From Victivallales bacterium (GTDB lineage: Bacteria > Verrucomicrobiota > Lentisphaeria > Victivallales > Victivallaceae), in the NCBI GenBank assembly GCA_030634125.1, contig DAOWBJ010000112.1:1-6158 (forward strand): DNA of 6,158 bases, written 5' to 3'. Shown here in pieces: positions 1 through 6,158 of this stretch. The notes under the pieces are model-generated. The model saw nothing but the letters and a program-made list of their open reading frames with translations, ran no database searches and was not told the origin of the DNA. The translations under genes were made by a program, and so were the position numbers. The first letter of the stretch is position 1, and each line of letters starts with the position of its first letter.

Positions 1-3000
1 AGGCGTTCAGTTCTGAGTTGCAGCGCACGCAGGTAACGCGGATAATTTTGCCGGATTGTTTCGTTGGTCAAAAATCCCGGTCTGAACAGGAAGTCAAGTT
101 GTTGAAGGACATCGGCGCATTCGTTTTCAGCGCGGTCTCCCGTTCTGTCCAGCAGTGCTCTGATTTGTTCATATTGCTCAAGCATTTGCTCAAGAGCATC
201 TAAATGTTTTTGCGCGACGGATGCCATTTCTCCTAAAGCCGTCTGACTGCGTTCCTCGAATTCTTCGCCAGTGCGGATTTCACAACATCCATTATCTGTT
301 AAAGCCGATAAAATAATGGAGTAAATAAAGTCTTGTTCGTACTTTTTCCCCTGGTCATTCACGCACAAAGCCAACTGGACTTGATGTGATAATTTATAAG
401 ATTTTTTTAAATATTTGACTTGCTGACTATGGCGCAGGCAGAAAAGTTTAACTATGCCGCGTTTATGTTCATATTCGGATTCCCGCTGATCCATGAATAC
501 CTGCCGGGCGACACTGTCGTCTTCTGCGCACAGGGCAGGGTGTACTTCACGACCTTCTCCGCCGGGCAGGGTGATACTTTCAGGTATATCTCCTTCCGGC
601 CATTCCTGTAAACCGGAAAGCAGCCATTCCCCGATTCCGTTTACCGCTGCGCTTAACATTGAACCTGAACTTAAATTTGCCGGTAGTTCACGGTAAAAAT
701 CTCTGATGTAGCCGTCTTCGTCCAATTCCGCGATTTTCATAAACATGCTTTCATGCAGTTTTTCCATGTCAAAATCTCCCGGCTTGATTATTGAGCCGGT
801 CGCGTCGCACAAAAAATCTGCCAGAGCCGCGGCTAACGGCTGTTCCGTAAATATTTTATTTTCACCCAGGGCTTCAATAAACTTTTCCGCTGTTATCGTG
901 GCGGGATTGCATGCACGGCGTTGATCTTTGGGCAAAGATTTTATCATGCATTCGACTTTTTCCGGCAAATATCCGGGCACCAGCCAATCCAGGCTCCATA
1001 CAGGAATTAAATTAAGCTCATCCGGCTTTGATACGATGGAAACTCCATCATCAGGTTCGCCCGGGTCAAATGAATAACGTAATTCGAATTCGTGTCCTCC
1101 AAAGCTGATATAGTCAGGATAATCATCTGTATTTACCGGAGATAATTGAAAAATCATCGCATCTTCAATATTCATATCTATATTTGTACTGGTTTTATAA
1201 AGCCATTTTTCCAGGCTTTGAGTCGAACAAACCTCTTCGGGTATAATTTTATCAAAATGTTCGTATACTGCGTCAGCATCCCACATTGAGTCAGGACGGC
1301 GGATTTTTTCCTCAAGATTTTTGATGTTCCGTATCATCTGCTGATGTTTTTTGAGCCATTCATGCCGTGAACTCATGCGCCCGCAGACCATTGCGTCACG
1401 AATGAATATCTTTCTGGCTTCAACCGGCAGAACCGACCCGTAATGAATCCGGTTACCGGCATTAATCAGCAAAGCCCCTGAACTGACCATCTCGCGGGCA
1501 TAAACAAAACCTGCCTGTTTGTTCCATTTTATTTTGTCATATACGGATTTGCATAAATGCGGAGCTACATTTTCAAGCCATTTGGATTCTATTTTAGCCA
1601 CCTGCCGGGCAAAAACACGGGTAGTGCTGACCAGGGCAAAAGTCATTACCCAGTCCGGCGGCGGTTTTTTGCCGTGCAGAGTTGAGCCCGGGAATATATA
1701 AAATTTGCGTGAACGCGTGCCGGTATAAATTTTTTCTTCATTATCATACATACCGATATTTGACGGAACGCCCGCTAAAATCGATTTATGAATCTTTTCG
1801 TAGTCAGGTTTGTCCAATTCATGAGTCAAAATTTGAATTTCAGGCATCCCGGTCTCGCTGATTGTACGAGTTAAATCCTGTGTTAAATTCAGCCATTCAC
1901 GCACTCGCGGGAAACTCAAAAAGTTATTGCGGCAAAAACGCTTAAAAGCATTATTAGCTGGATTCCCGGCGCGTTCCTTCATGATAAAATTCCATAAATT
2001 CAGAATTCCGATGAAATCCGAGTCCGGGTCGCGCCATTGCAAATGAGCCTGATCCGCGCCTGCCTGTCTGGTCAAGGGGCGTTCGCGCGGATCCTGCATG
2101 CTCAAAAAAGTGGTGATTATAATAATTTCAGGCAGAACCTCCCGTTCGTAAGAGTCAATAATCATCCGACCCAGATGCGGATCAAGCGGCAGAGCGGCTA
2201 TTTTTCGACCGGCGACAGTGATTTTTCCACTTTTATCGATAGCGTTAATGTCGCGTAAAGCCTGATAGCCTTCACGAATCAGCGTACTTTGCGGCGGGTC
2301 AAGAAAAGGGAAATGTTCAATTTTAGCCAATCCCAGAATAGACATTTGCAGGATAACGCCCGCCAGTGAACTACGGCGTATTTCAGGATCGGTAAATTCC
2401 GGACTGTCCGCAAGTGTTTCTTCAGAATACAAATATACACAAACCCCGTCAGTAACACGTCCGCAGCGTCCACGGCGCTGTTTGGCGCTGGCCTGTGAGA
2501 CTTGTTCTATCTGCAGGCCTTGAATATGATTCCTTGGATTGTAACGGCTGATCCGTACTTCCCCTGAATCTATTACATAATGGATATTTGGAATAGTGAT
2601 TGAGGTTTCCGCAACGTTTGTCGCCAGGATAATCCGGCGCTGCTGACTCGGCGCGAAAACGCGCTGCTGCTCACTTATATTCAAACGCCCGAAAAGCGGC
2701 AGTATTTCTGTATTGGCGATATCGCGCCCTTCCAGCATATCCGCGGCGTCGCGAATTTCGCGTTCGCCGGGGAGAAAAACTAATATATCGCCTCTGTCGT
2801 CAATGTCTGAAATCCAGTGTACCGCCCGCGCGATGTGCGCTGAAAGTTCTTCGTCATCGTTTGGGGGCAGAAAATAGTCATCCACCGGGAAAGTGCGCCC
2901 TTCAATTGTTAAAATCGGCGCGTTGTCGAAGAATTCTGAAAAATTTTCAGCATCCAGCGTTGCCGAAGAAATAATTATTTTAAGTTCAGGACGGCGTTGT

Positions 3001-3644
3001 TTAAGCTGTTTAAGATAACCGAGAATAAAATCAATATTCAAACTGCGTTCGTGCGCTTCATCTACTATTATAGTGTCGTACTGCAGCAAATCAGGATCAC
3101 GTTGAGTTTCAGACAAAAGAATTCCATCGGTCATGAATTTAATAACTGTGTTATCGCTGACGCGTCTATTGAAACGAACATGAAAACCCACTTGTTCGCC
3201 GCATTGGACATTGAGTTCAGCCGCGACGCGTTTCGCCATCGCGGTTGCCGCGAGGCGGCGGGGCTGCGTACAGCCGATTCGACCGAAACGCCCCTGTCCT
3301 AAATCCAAAGCTATTTTGGGTAACTGAGTTGTTTTCCCGGAACCGGTACTACCGCAAATTATTACCACCCGGTTATTTTCAATGCTTTCCTTTATGTCCG
3401 CCGCGCGAGAACTGATTGGCAGGGCTTCGGGATATGAAAATTTTATCGCATCGGCTGTTTCTTTGAAACAACGCTTTTCCGCGGACTCAAGTTCTTGCTG
3501 CAGTTTTTTCAGAAGCTGCTCGACCGCTTGATCCGCATGGGTATGTTTGCGGATGCGGCGTGCGAGGTTTTCCAGTTCTACTTTATCTGTAATTAATAAT
3601 TTTGAAATTCGTTGTTCTAATTTATGTAAAAGATTTTTGTGCAT
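1..3644 (-). CDS. hrpA: HrpA-type DEAH-box ATP-dependent RNA helicase (3' end beyond window)
   Basis: Cytoplasmic RNA-dependent ATPase/helicase. In E. coli HrpA is linked to mRNA processing and has been reported to act on stalled or collided ribosomes. Reading on the minus strand from the ATG at 3644-3642, the frame is open for 1214 codons to the window edge. Visible motifs, by residue: Walker A GSTGSGKT (98-105), TQPRRLA (126-132), DEAH (195-198), SAT (227-229), ATNVAETSIT (341-350) and motif VI QRRGRCGR (389-396). These give two RecA domains (about 75-245 and 250-410). They are followed by the winged-helix/HA2 region (about 420-525, ending in LSMQDPRERP), an OB-fold (about 614-690, with FPGSTL at 651-656) and a DUF3418-type C-terminal region from about 690. 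KSLPKDQRR (902-910) matches a conserved DUF3418 stretch. E. coli HrpA is about 1300 residues, so roughly 85 residues are missing here. The start is the first ATG after an in-frame stop (3668-3666) and lacks a clear Shine-Dalgarno. The assignment rests on close resemblance to remembered HrpA sequence. Confidence 0.
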   Translation of the reverse strand, partial: MHKNLLHKLEQRISKLLITDKVELENLARRIRKHTHADQAVEQLLKKLQQELESAEKRCFKETADAIKFSYPEALPISSRAADIKESIENNRVVIICGSTGSGKTTQLPKIALDLGQGRFGRIGCTQPRRLAATAMAKRVAAELNVQCGEQVGFHVRFNRRVSDNTVIKFMTDGILLSETQRDPDLLQYDTIIVDEAHERSLNIDFILGYLKQLKQRRPELKIIISSATLDAENFSEFFDNAPILTIEGRTFPVDDYFLPPNDDEELSAHIARAVHWISDIDDRGDILVFLPGEREIRDAADMLEGRDIANTEILPLFGRLNISEQQRVFAPSQQRRIILATNVAETSITIPNIHYVIDSGEVRISRYNPRNHIQGLQIEQVSQASAKQRRGRCGRVTDGVCVYLYSEETLADSPEFTDPEIRRSSLAGVILQMSILGLAKIEHFPFLDPPQSTLIREGYQALRDINAIDKSGKITVAGRKIAALPLDPHLGRMIIDSYEREVLPEIIIITTFLSMQDPRERPLTRQAGADQAHLQWRDPDSDFIGILNLWNFIMKERAGNPANNAFKRFCRNNFLSFPRVREWLNLTQDLTRTISETGMPEIQILTHELDKPDYEKIHKSILAGVPSNIGMYDNEEKIYTGTRSRKFYIFPGSTLHGKKPPPDWVMTFALVSTTRVFARQVAKIESKWLENVAPHLCKSVYDKIKWNKQAGFVYAREMVSSGALLINAGNRIHYGSVLPVEARKIFIRDAMVCGRMSSRHEWLKKHQQMIRNIKNLEEKIRRPDSMWDADAVYEHFDKIIPEEVCSTQSLEKWLYKTSTNIDMNIEDAMIFQLSPVNTDDYPDYISFGGHEFELRYSFDPGEPDDGVSIVSKPDELNLIPVWSLDWLVPGYLPEKVECMIKSLPKDQRRACNPATITAEKFIEALGENKIFTEQPLAAALADFLCDATGSIIKPGDFDMEKLHESMFMKIAELDEDGYIRDFYRELPANLSSGSMLSAAVNGIGEWLLSGLQEWPEGDIPESITLPGGEGREVHPALCAEDDSVARQVFMDQRESEYEHKRGIVKLFCLRHSQQVKYLKKSYKLSHQVQLALCVNDQGKKYEQDFIYSIILSALTDNGCCEIRTGEEFEERSQTALGEMASVAQKHLDALEQMLEQYEQIRALLDRTGDRAENECADVLQQLDFLFRPGFLTNETIRQNYPRYLRALQLRTER

Positions 3645-3691
3645 ATCAATCTGCTTGATTATTTTTCATGTAATTCGCGTAAAAGAACCTT

Positions 3692-3719
3692 AATATAGTT
3701 AGGAAAACGATTTATTCAA
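3692..3719 (-). promoter_or_regulatory. putative sigma70-type promoter of hrpA
   Basis: On the minus strand, TTGAAT (3719-3714, four of six consensus positions) is separated by 16 bases from TATATT (3697-3692, five of six). Transcription would start near 3685, leaving a leader of about 40 bases before the hrpA ATG. The position and spacing fit well. However, the region is so AT-rich that chance matches are likely, so this is a prediction only. Confidence 0.
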
Positions 3720-3800
3720 AAAAATAAAAATTAAAAATCTAAATACTTAATTTTTTTTAGGGTATACTAATACAAGTTGATGATTCATATTTAGTGTTCA

Positions 3801-3816
3801 TATACCAAGGTATACC
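3801..3816. promoter_or_regulatory. inverted-repeat operator candidate (TATACC-AA-GGTATACC)
   Basis: TATACC (3801-3806) and GGTATA (3809-3814) are reverse complements separated by two bases. GGTATACC (3809-3816) is itself a perfect 8-base palindrome. A further copy, GGTATAC, sits at 3761-3767. GTATAC-centred palindromes are typical of sites bound by dimeric GntR-family repressors, which often control sugar uptake genes. The link to a particular regulator is inference, since no regulator gene lies in the window. The site is about 235 bases upstream of the transporter start and about 80-110 bases upstream of the proposed hrpA promoter, so it is more likely to act on the transporter side. Confidence 0.
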
Positions 3817-4037
3817 AAAATTTGACATTTATTTTATGTTTATAAGAAGGTAATGCTGCAACAACTTGTAAATTAGAGAGATGGGATTGTTCGTGTGGGA
3901 AAAAAGTATAAAAAAAGAAATTATTTTTATTTTTTCAAGTGGTAATTTTTCATATTGCTCTTATATTAACGAGAGTAAAGTTGAGCAAACAATTTTGGCA
4001 TTGACTAAACCAAACATAATAAACAATAAAATCTCAA

Positions 4038-4043
4038 AAGGAG
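4038..4043 (+). promoter_or_regulatory. ribosome binding site deciding the transporter start
   Basis: AAGGAG lies five bases before the ATG at 4049. This is a near-ideal Shine-Dalgarno. It selects that ATG over the in-frame ATG at 3881, which would add 56 residues ahead of the signal peptide. Confidence 0.
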
Positions 4044-4048
4044 AGCAA

Positions 4049-6158
4049 ATGAGAAAGACAGGCTTGCTGTCAGTGCTGTGTCTGGCACTAGTAGGACTAT
4101 TTGTTTCCACGATTGCCCGTGCCGGGTATATCGAGGAGAAAGATGGTAAAACAATTATCCATGTAACGGTATATAATCTGCCGAATCCGGCAAATGTTTC
4201 TACCAGCGAACGCGCGGATGTTGAAGTTGTCAGGCAGTTTCGTAAAGAATTTCCAAAGATTTTTGCGGAAAAGTACAAAGCGAAATATAAAGCCAATCCC
4301 AAAAAGTATGGTAATTACAATTGGGATAATGTCGAAATTGTTCTTGATAAATTTTCCGGTATTAAAGTAGAAGGTGTGGAAAGTGATTTGCTGGCGATTG
4401 CCGGTGATATGGCTGCGGATATCCTTTATATTAACTTTCGTAAATCAGACAATTATATAAGTAATGGATTTATCCAGCCGCTTGACAGATATTATAAAGA
4501 ATTAACGCCAAAACAGATTTCTTCGCGTGTTCACAAGAAAATTATGCCGGTTTGCCGCCGTAAAGGTCCGGATGGCAAAATGCACTGGTGGACAATGCCT
4601 TATGGTGGATTGCTTGGTAAAGTATTGGTTTATCGTAAGGATTTATTTGATGAATACAAAATCGAGCCTCCTAATAAAAATTGGACTTGGAAAGATTTAT
4701 TAAGCGCATGTAAAAAAATAACTGACCCGGCGAAGGGTATATACGGAATTCGTTTTGGGCGCGGTATATATGAGTCCTGGTATTGGATTAGTTTTTTATG
4801 GTCTGCCGGCGGCGATATTATGACTTACGATAAAGAAAAGGATGCGTGGCTTTGTACATTTGATTCTCCTGCCGGAGTAAAAGCTCTGGATTTCTATACT
4901 CAATTATCCGCTGAACTCTGGACTGATAAAAATGGCAAAAAAAGACGTGGATATGCTTACAAGGAAGCGAGTAAAGCGAACGCGAAATGGGCGCGCGGCG
5001 AAATAGCGATGATGTTTACTTATATAGAAGAAACCCTTTTAGCTAGAATACAGCCGGAAGTAACCGGTATGGCTCCGATTCCAATGGGACCCGGCGGACA
5101 TCGCGGCGGTGAGTTGAATTCCAAAATGTTTGGACTGTATGCTCAGATTAAAAAACAAGCTGTTTGTGACGCAGCCTGGGAATACATGTTCTATTATGAC
5201 AGCTATCCTGCTCAAAAGCTCAGAACCAAAATAATGGTGGAAGGCGGAATGGGTAAATTCCTTAATCCTAAATACCTGAAAATGTTTGGTTATACTGATA
5301 TACTTAAATTGGTTCCAAAAGGCTGGGAAGAAAATTTTAATATTGCGATAGAGACTGGTCAACCTGAGCCATACGGTAAAAACAGTAACTTTGCTTACGA
5401 CGAAATGAGCAAACCGATACAGCTTGCCGAAGAAATGGAATATAATAACGAGCTCGCGGCGGTAGGAACTAAAGAACGTGAAAGACAACTAACAAAAATT
5501 TTAAAAGACGGTTGTGCGCATGCCAATGAAATCATGATTGGAAAAATTTCTGATAATGAACTTTTCTGGCGTCGTTTTTCCGCATGGTGTCTGCTGGCTG
5601 GCATCGGAATTGCTTTTTTCTTTGTATTCCGCAAGGTATATAGAATATTCACTCCAGCAAAAGATGACGGAGCAACTCAAGGAGCATGGCAGTTTAAAAG
5701 GTATTTCTGGGCTTATTTTATATTGATTCCGGCAGTCGCTTCTATTGCTATGTGGCGATATGTTCCGCTGATTCGCGGTTCCTATATGGCATTCTTTGAT
5801 TATAAAATTATTGGTGAATCAACTTTTGTTCTGGTTGACAACTTTGCTCATTTATTGTGGAATCTTGAATGGTGGAATTCTCTGTGGAACGCAATACGTT
5901 ACAGCTTATTGACTATAAGTCTGACTTTCCTGCCGCCAATTATTCTGGCTATTTTCCTGCAGGAAGTTCCACGCTGTAAAATTTTATTGAGAACCCTCTA
6001 TTATTTACCGGCGGTAATTACCGGACTTGTTACAATGGTATTGTGGAAACAGTTCTATGAAGGTTCTGAAAATGGAATGATGAATAGTGTTGTTATGAAC
6101 GTTCCGGCAATCGGTTTTCTTTTGATAGGCGCAGCTTTGTTTTCTATTTTCCTGGCAT
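4049..6158 (+). CDS. fused extracellular solute-binding protein / sugar-type ABC transporter permease (3' end beyond window)
   Basis: Probable carbohydrate importer subunit joining the periplasmic ligand receptor to a membrane-channel subunit; the substrate is not identifiable. The frame is open for 703 codons to the window edge. Residues 1-25 form a Sec signal peptide (K3, hydrophobic 6-19, ARA|G cleavage site), with no lipobox. Residues about 35-500 resemble family-1 sugar-binding proteins. They include the MPYGG segment (183-187) followed by VYRKDLF (194-200), NWTWKDLL (211-218), LWSAGGD (250-256) and many aromatics (W180, W181, W244, W246, W251) that could stack on a sugar. A predicted helix at 510-527 crosses to the cytoplasm, followed by a basic loop (528-552). 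MalF/UgpA-like helices follow near 553-570, 616-637, 650-666 and 686-703+, with the typical RTLYYLPAVITGLV segment (648-661). The EAA loop that contacts the ATPase is not reached. A standalone binding protein is usually about 400-450 residues and a permease about 290, so this is a true fusion unless the sequence has an error. The partner permease and ATPase are not in view. Confidence 0.
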   Translation, partial: MRKTGLLSVLCLALVGLFVSTIARAGYIEEKDGKTIIHVTVYNLPNPANVSTSERADVEVVRQFRKEFPKIFAEKYKAKYKANPKKYGNYNWDNVEIVLDKFSGIKVEGVESDLLAIAGDMAADILYINFRKSDNYISNGFIQPLDRYYKELTPKQISSRVHKKIMPVCRRKGPDGKMHWWTMPYGGLLGKVLVYRKDLFDEYKIEPPNKNWTWKDLLSACKKITDPAKGIYGIRFGRGIYESWYWISFLWSAGGDIMTYDKEKDAWLCTFDSPAGVKALDFYTQLSAELWTDKNGKKRRGYAYKEASKANAKWARGEIAMMFTYIEETLLARIQPEVTGMAPIPMGPGGHRGGELNSKMFGLYAQIKKQAVCDAAWEYMFYYDSYPAQKLRTKIMVEGGMGKFLNPKYLKMFGYTDILKLVPKGWEENFNIAIETGQPEPYGKNSNFAYDEMSKPIQLAEEMEYNNELAAVGTKERERQLTKILKDGCAHANEIMIGKISDNELFWRRFSAWCLLAGIGIAFFFVFRKVYRIFTPAKDDGATQGAWQFKRYFWAYFILIPAVASIAMWRYVPLIRGSYMAFFDYKIIGESTFVLVDNFAHLLWNLEWWNSLWNAIRYSLLTISLTFLPPIILAIFLQEVPRCKILLRTLYYLPAVITGLVTMVLWKQFYEGSENGMMNSVVMNVPAIGFLLIGAALFSIFLA

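Larger units (their letters stand above)
3645..4048. other. AT-rich divergent intergenic control region
   Basis: This 404-base spacer lies between the two divergent genes and is much richer in A+T than either. From left to right it holds the hrpA leader and promoter, A/T homopolymer runs (3717-3760), the GGTATAC motif cluster (3761-3816), and a low-complexity stretch (3899-3936). In that last stretch GAAAAAA can pair with TTTTTTC around an A-rich/T-rich core. The transporter Shine-Dalgarno closes the region. No credible -35/-10 pair with normal spacing was found for the transporter. TTGACA at 3822-3827 has only TATAAG (3841) 13 bases on, and TTGGCA at 3995-4000 has CATAAT (4015) 14 bases on. 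Both spacings are too short for a typical sigma70 promoter. No gene or structured RNA was recognised here. Confidence 0.

Noticed and set aside
174..197. Tandem 12-base direct repeat TTGCTCAAG(CAT/AGC)
   Set aside because: It encodes repeated Leu-Glu-Gln turns of a coiled-coil-like helix in the C-terminal part of HrpA. Two units within a coding sequence need no further explanation.
2997..3302. 101-codon plus-strand open frame
   Set aside because: It is antisense to the conserved helicase core of hrpA (DEAH and neighbouring motifs), so the coding signal belongs to the minus strand.
3822..3846. Perfect TTGACA -35 box followed by TATAAG
   Set aside because: The spacer is 13 bases instead of 16-18, and no better -10 lies at the correct distance, so I do not call a promoter.
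3853..3876. Seven-codon leader peptide (MLQQLVN) preceded by AAGAAGG
   Set aside because: The purine run ends only two bases before the ATG, too close for normal initiation. There is no attenuator-like hairpin after it and no codon bias suggesting amino-acid sensing.
3899..3936. A-run/T-run inverted repeat resembling an intrinsic terminator
   Set aside because: The stem is made only of A-T pairs plus one G-C, and it lies between divergent genes where no transcript is expected to end. It is more likely low-complexity promoter-region DNA.
3961..4302. 113-codon minus-strand open frame spanning the transporter start
   Set aside because: It overlaps the Shine-Dalgarno and signal peptide of the transporter and has no domain signature. 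It is an antisense shadow.
5039..5488. 149-codon open frame on the minus strand
   Set aside because: It lies wholly inside the well-supported binding-protein/permease gene on the other strand. Its translation resembles no protein I know and is rich in Phe, Ser and His, as expected of an antisense shadow.
1..6158. tRNA, rRNA, CRISPR array, insertion sequence, phage or defence system
   Set aside because: I looked on both strands and saw no cloverleaf-like elements, regularly spaced repeats, transposase motifs or terminal inverted repeats. Two long genes and one spacer account for the whole window.

Overview
The window holds two large, divergently transcribed genes. Both run off the window, and a 404-base AT-rich intergenic region separates them. 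Bases 1-3644 on the minus strand encode the first 1214 residues of an HrpA-type DEAH-box RNA helicase. The reading frame is open throughout, and probably fewer than 100 C-terminal residues are missing. Bases 4049-6158 on the plus strand encode the first 703 residues of one continuous polypeptide. It carries a signal peptide, a complete sugar-type (CUT1-like) extracellular solute-binding domain, and then the start of a MalF/UgpA-type ABC transporter permease.

Organism: a Gram-negative-type bacterium of moderate GC in the genes and much lower GC in the intergenic region. The helicase has the same overall architecture as E. coli HrpA, including the long C-terminal DUF3418 region, but is clearly diverged in sequence. 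A carbohydrate binding protein fused to its permease is unusual. I associate such transporters, tentatively, with the PVC group (Lentisphaerota/Victivallales-like bacteria). That placement is inference from memory, not a search result.

Layout: hrpA (minus) | divergent control region 3645-4048 | binding-protein/permease fusion (plus). The control region holds a plausible sigma70-type promoter for hrpA, a cluster of GGTATAC-type motifs including an inverted repeat that looks like a repressor operator, AT-rich low-complexity tracts, and a strong Shine-Dalgarno sequence for the transporter gene. I found no convincing promoter for the transporter.

The two genes have no evident functional link: one acts on RNA and ribosomes in the cytoplasm, the other in solute import at the inner membrane. 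They appear to be chance neighbours sharing a divergent spacer. I saw no tRNA, rRNA, CRISPR array, insertion sequence, phage gene or defence system. The most noteworthy item is the fused transporter; the rest is ordinary chromosomal content.
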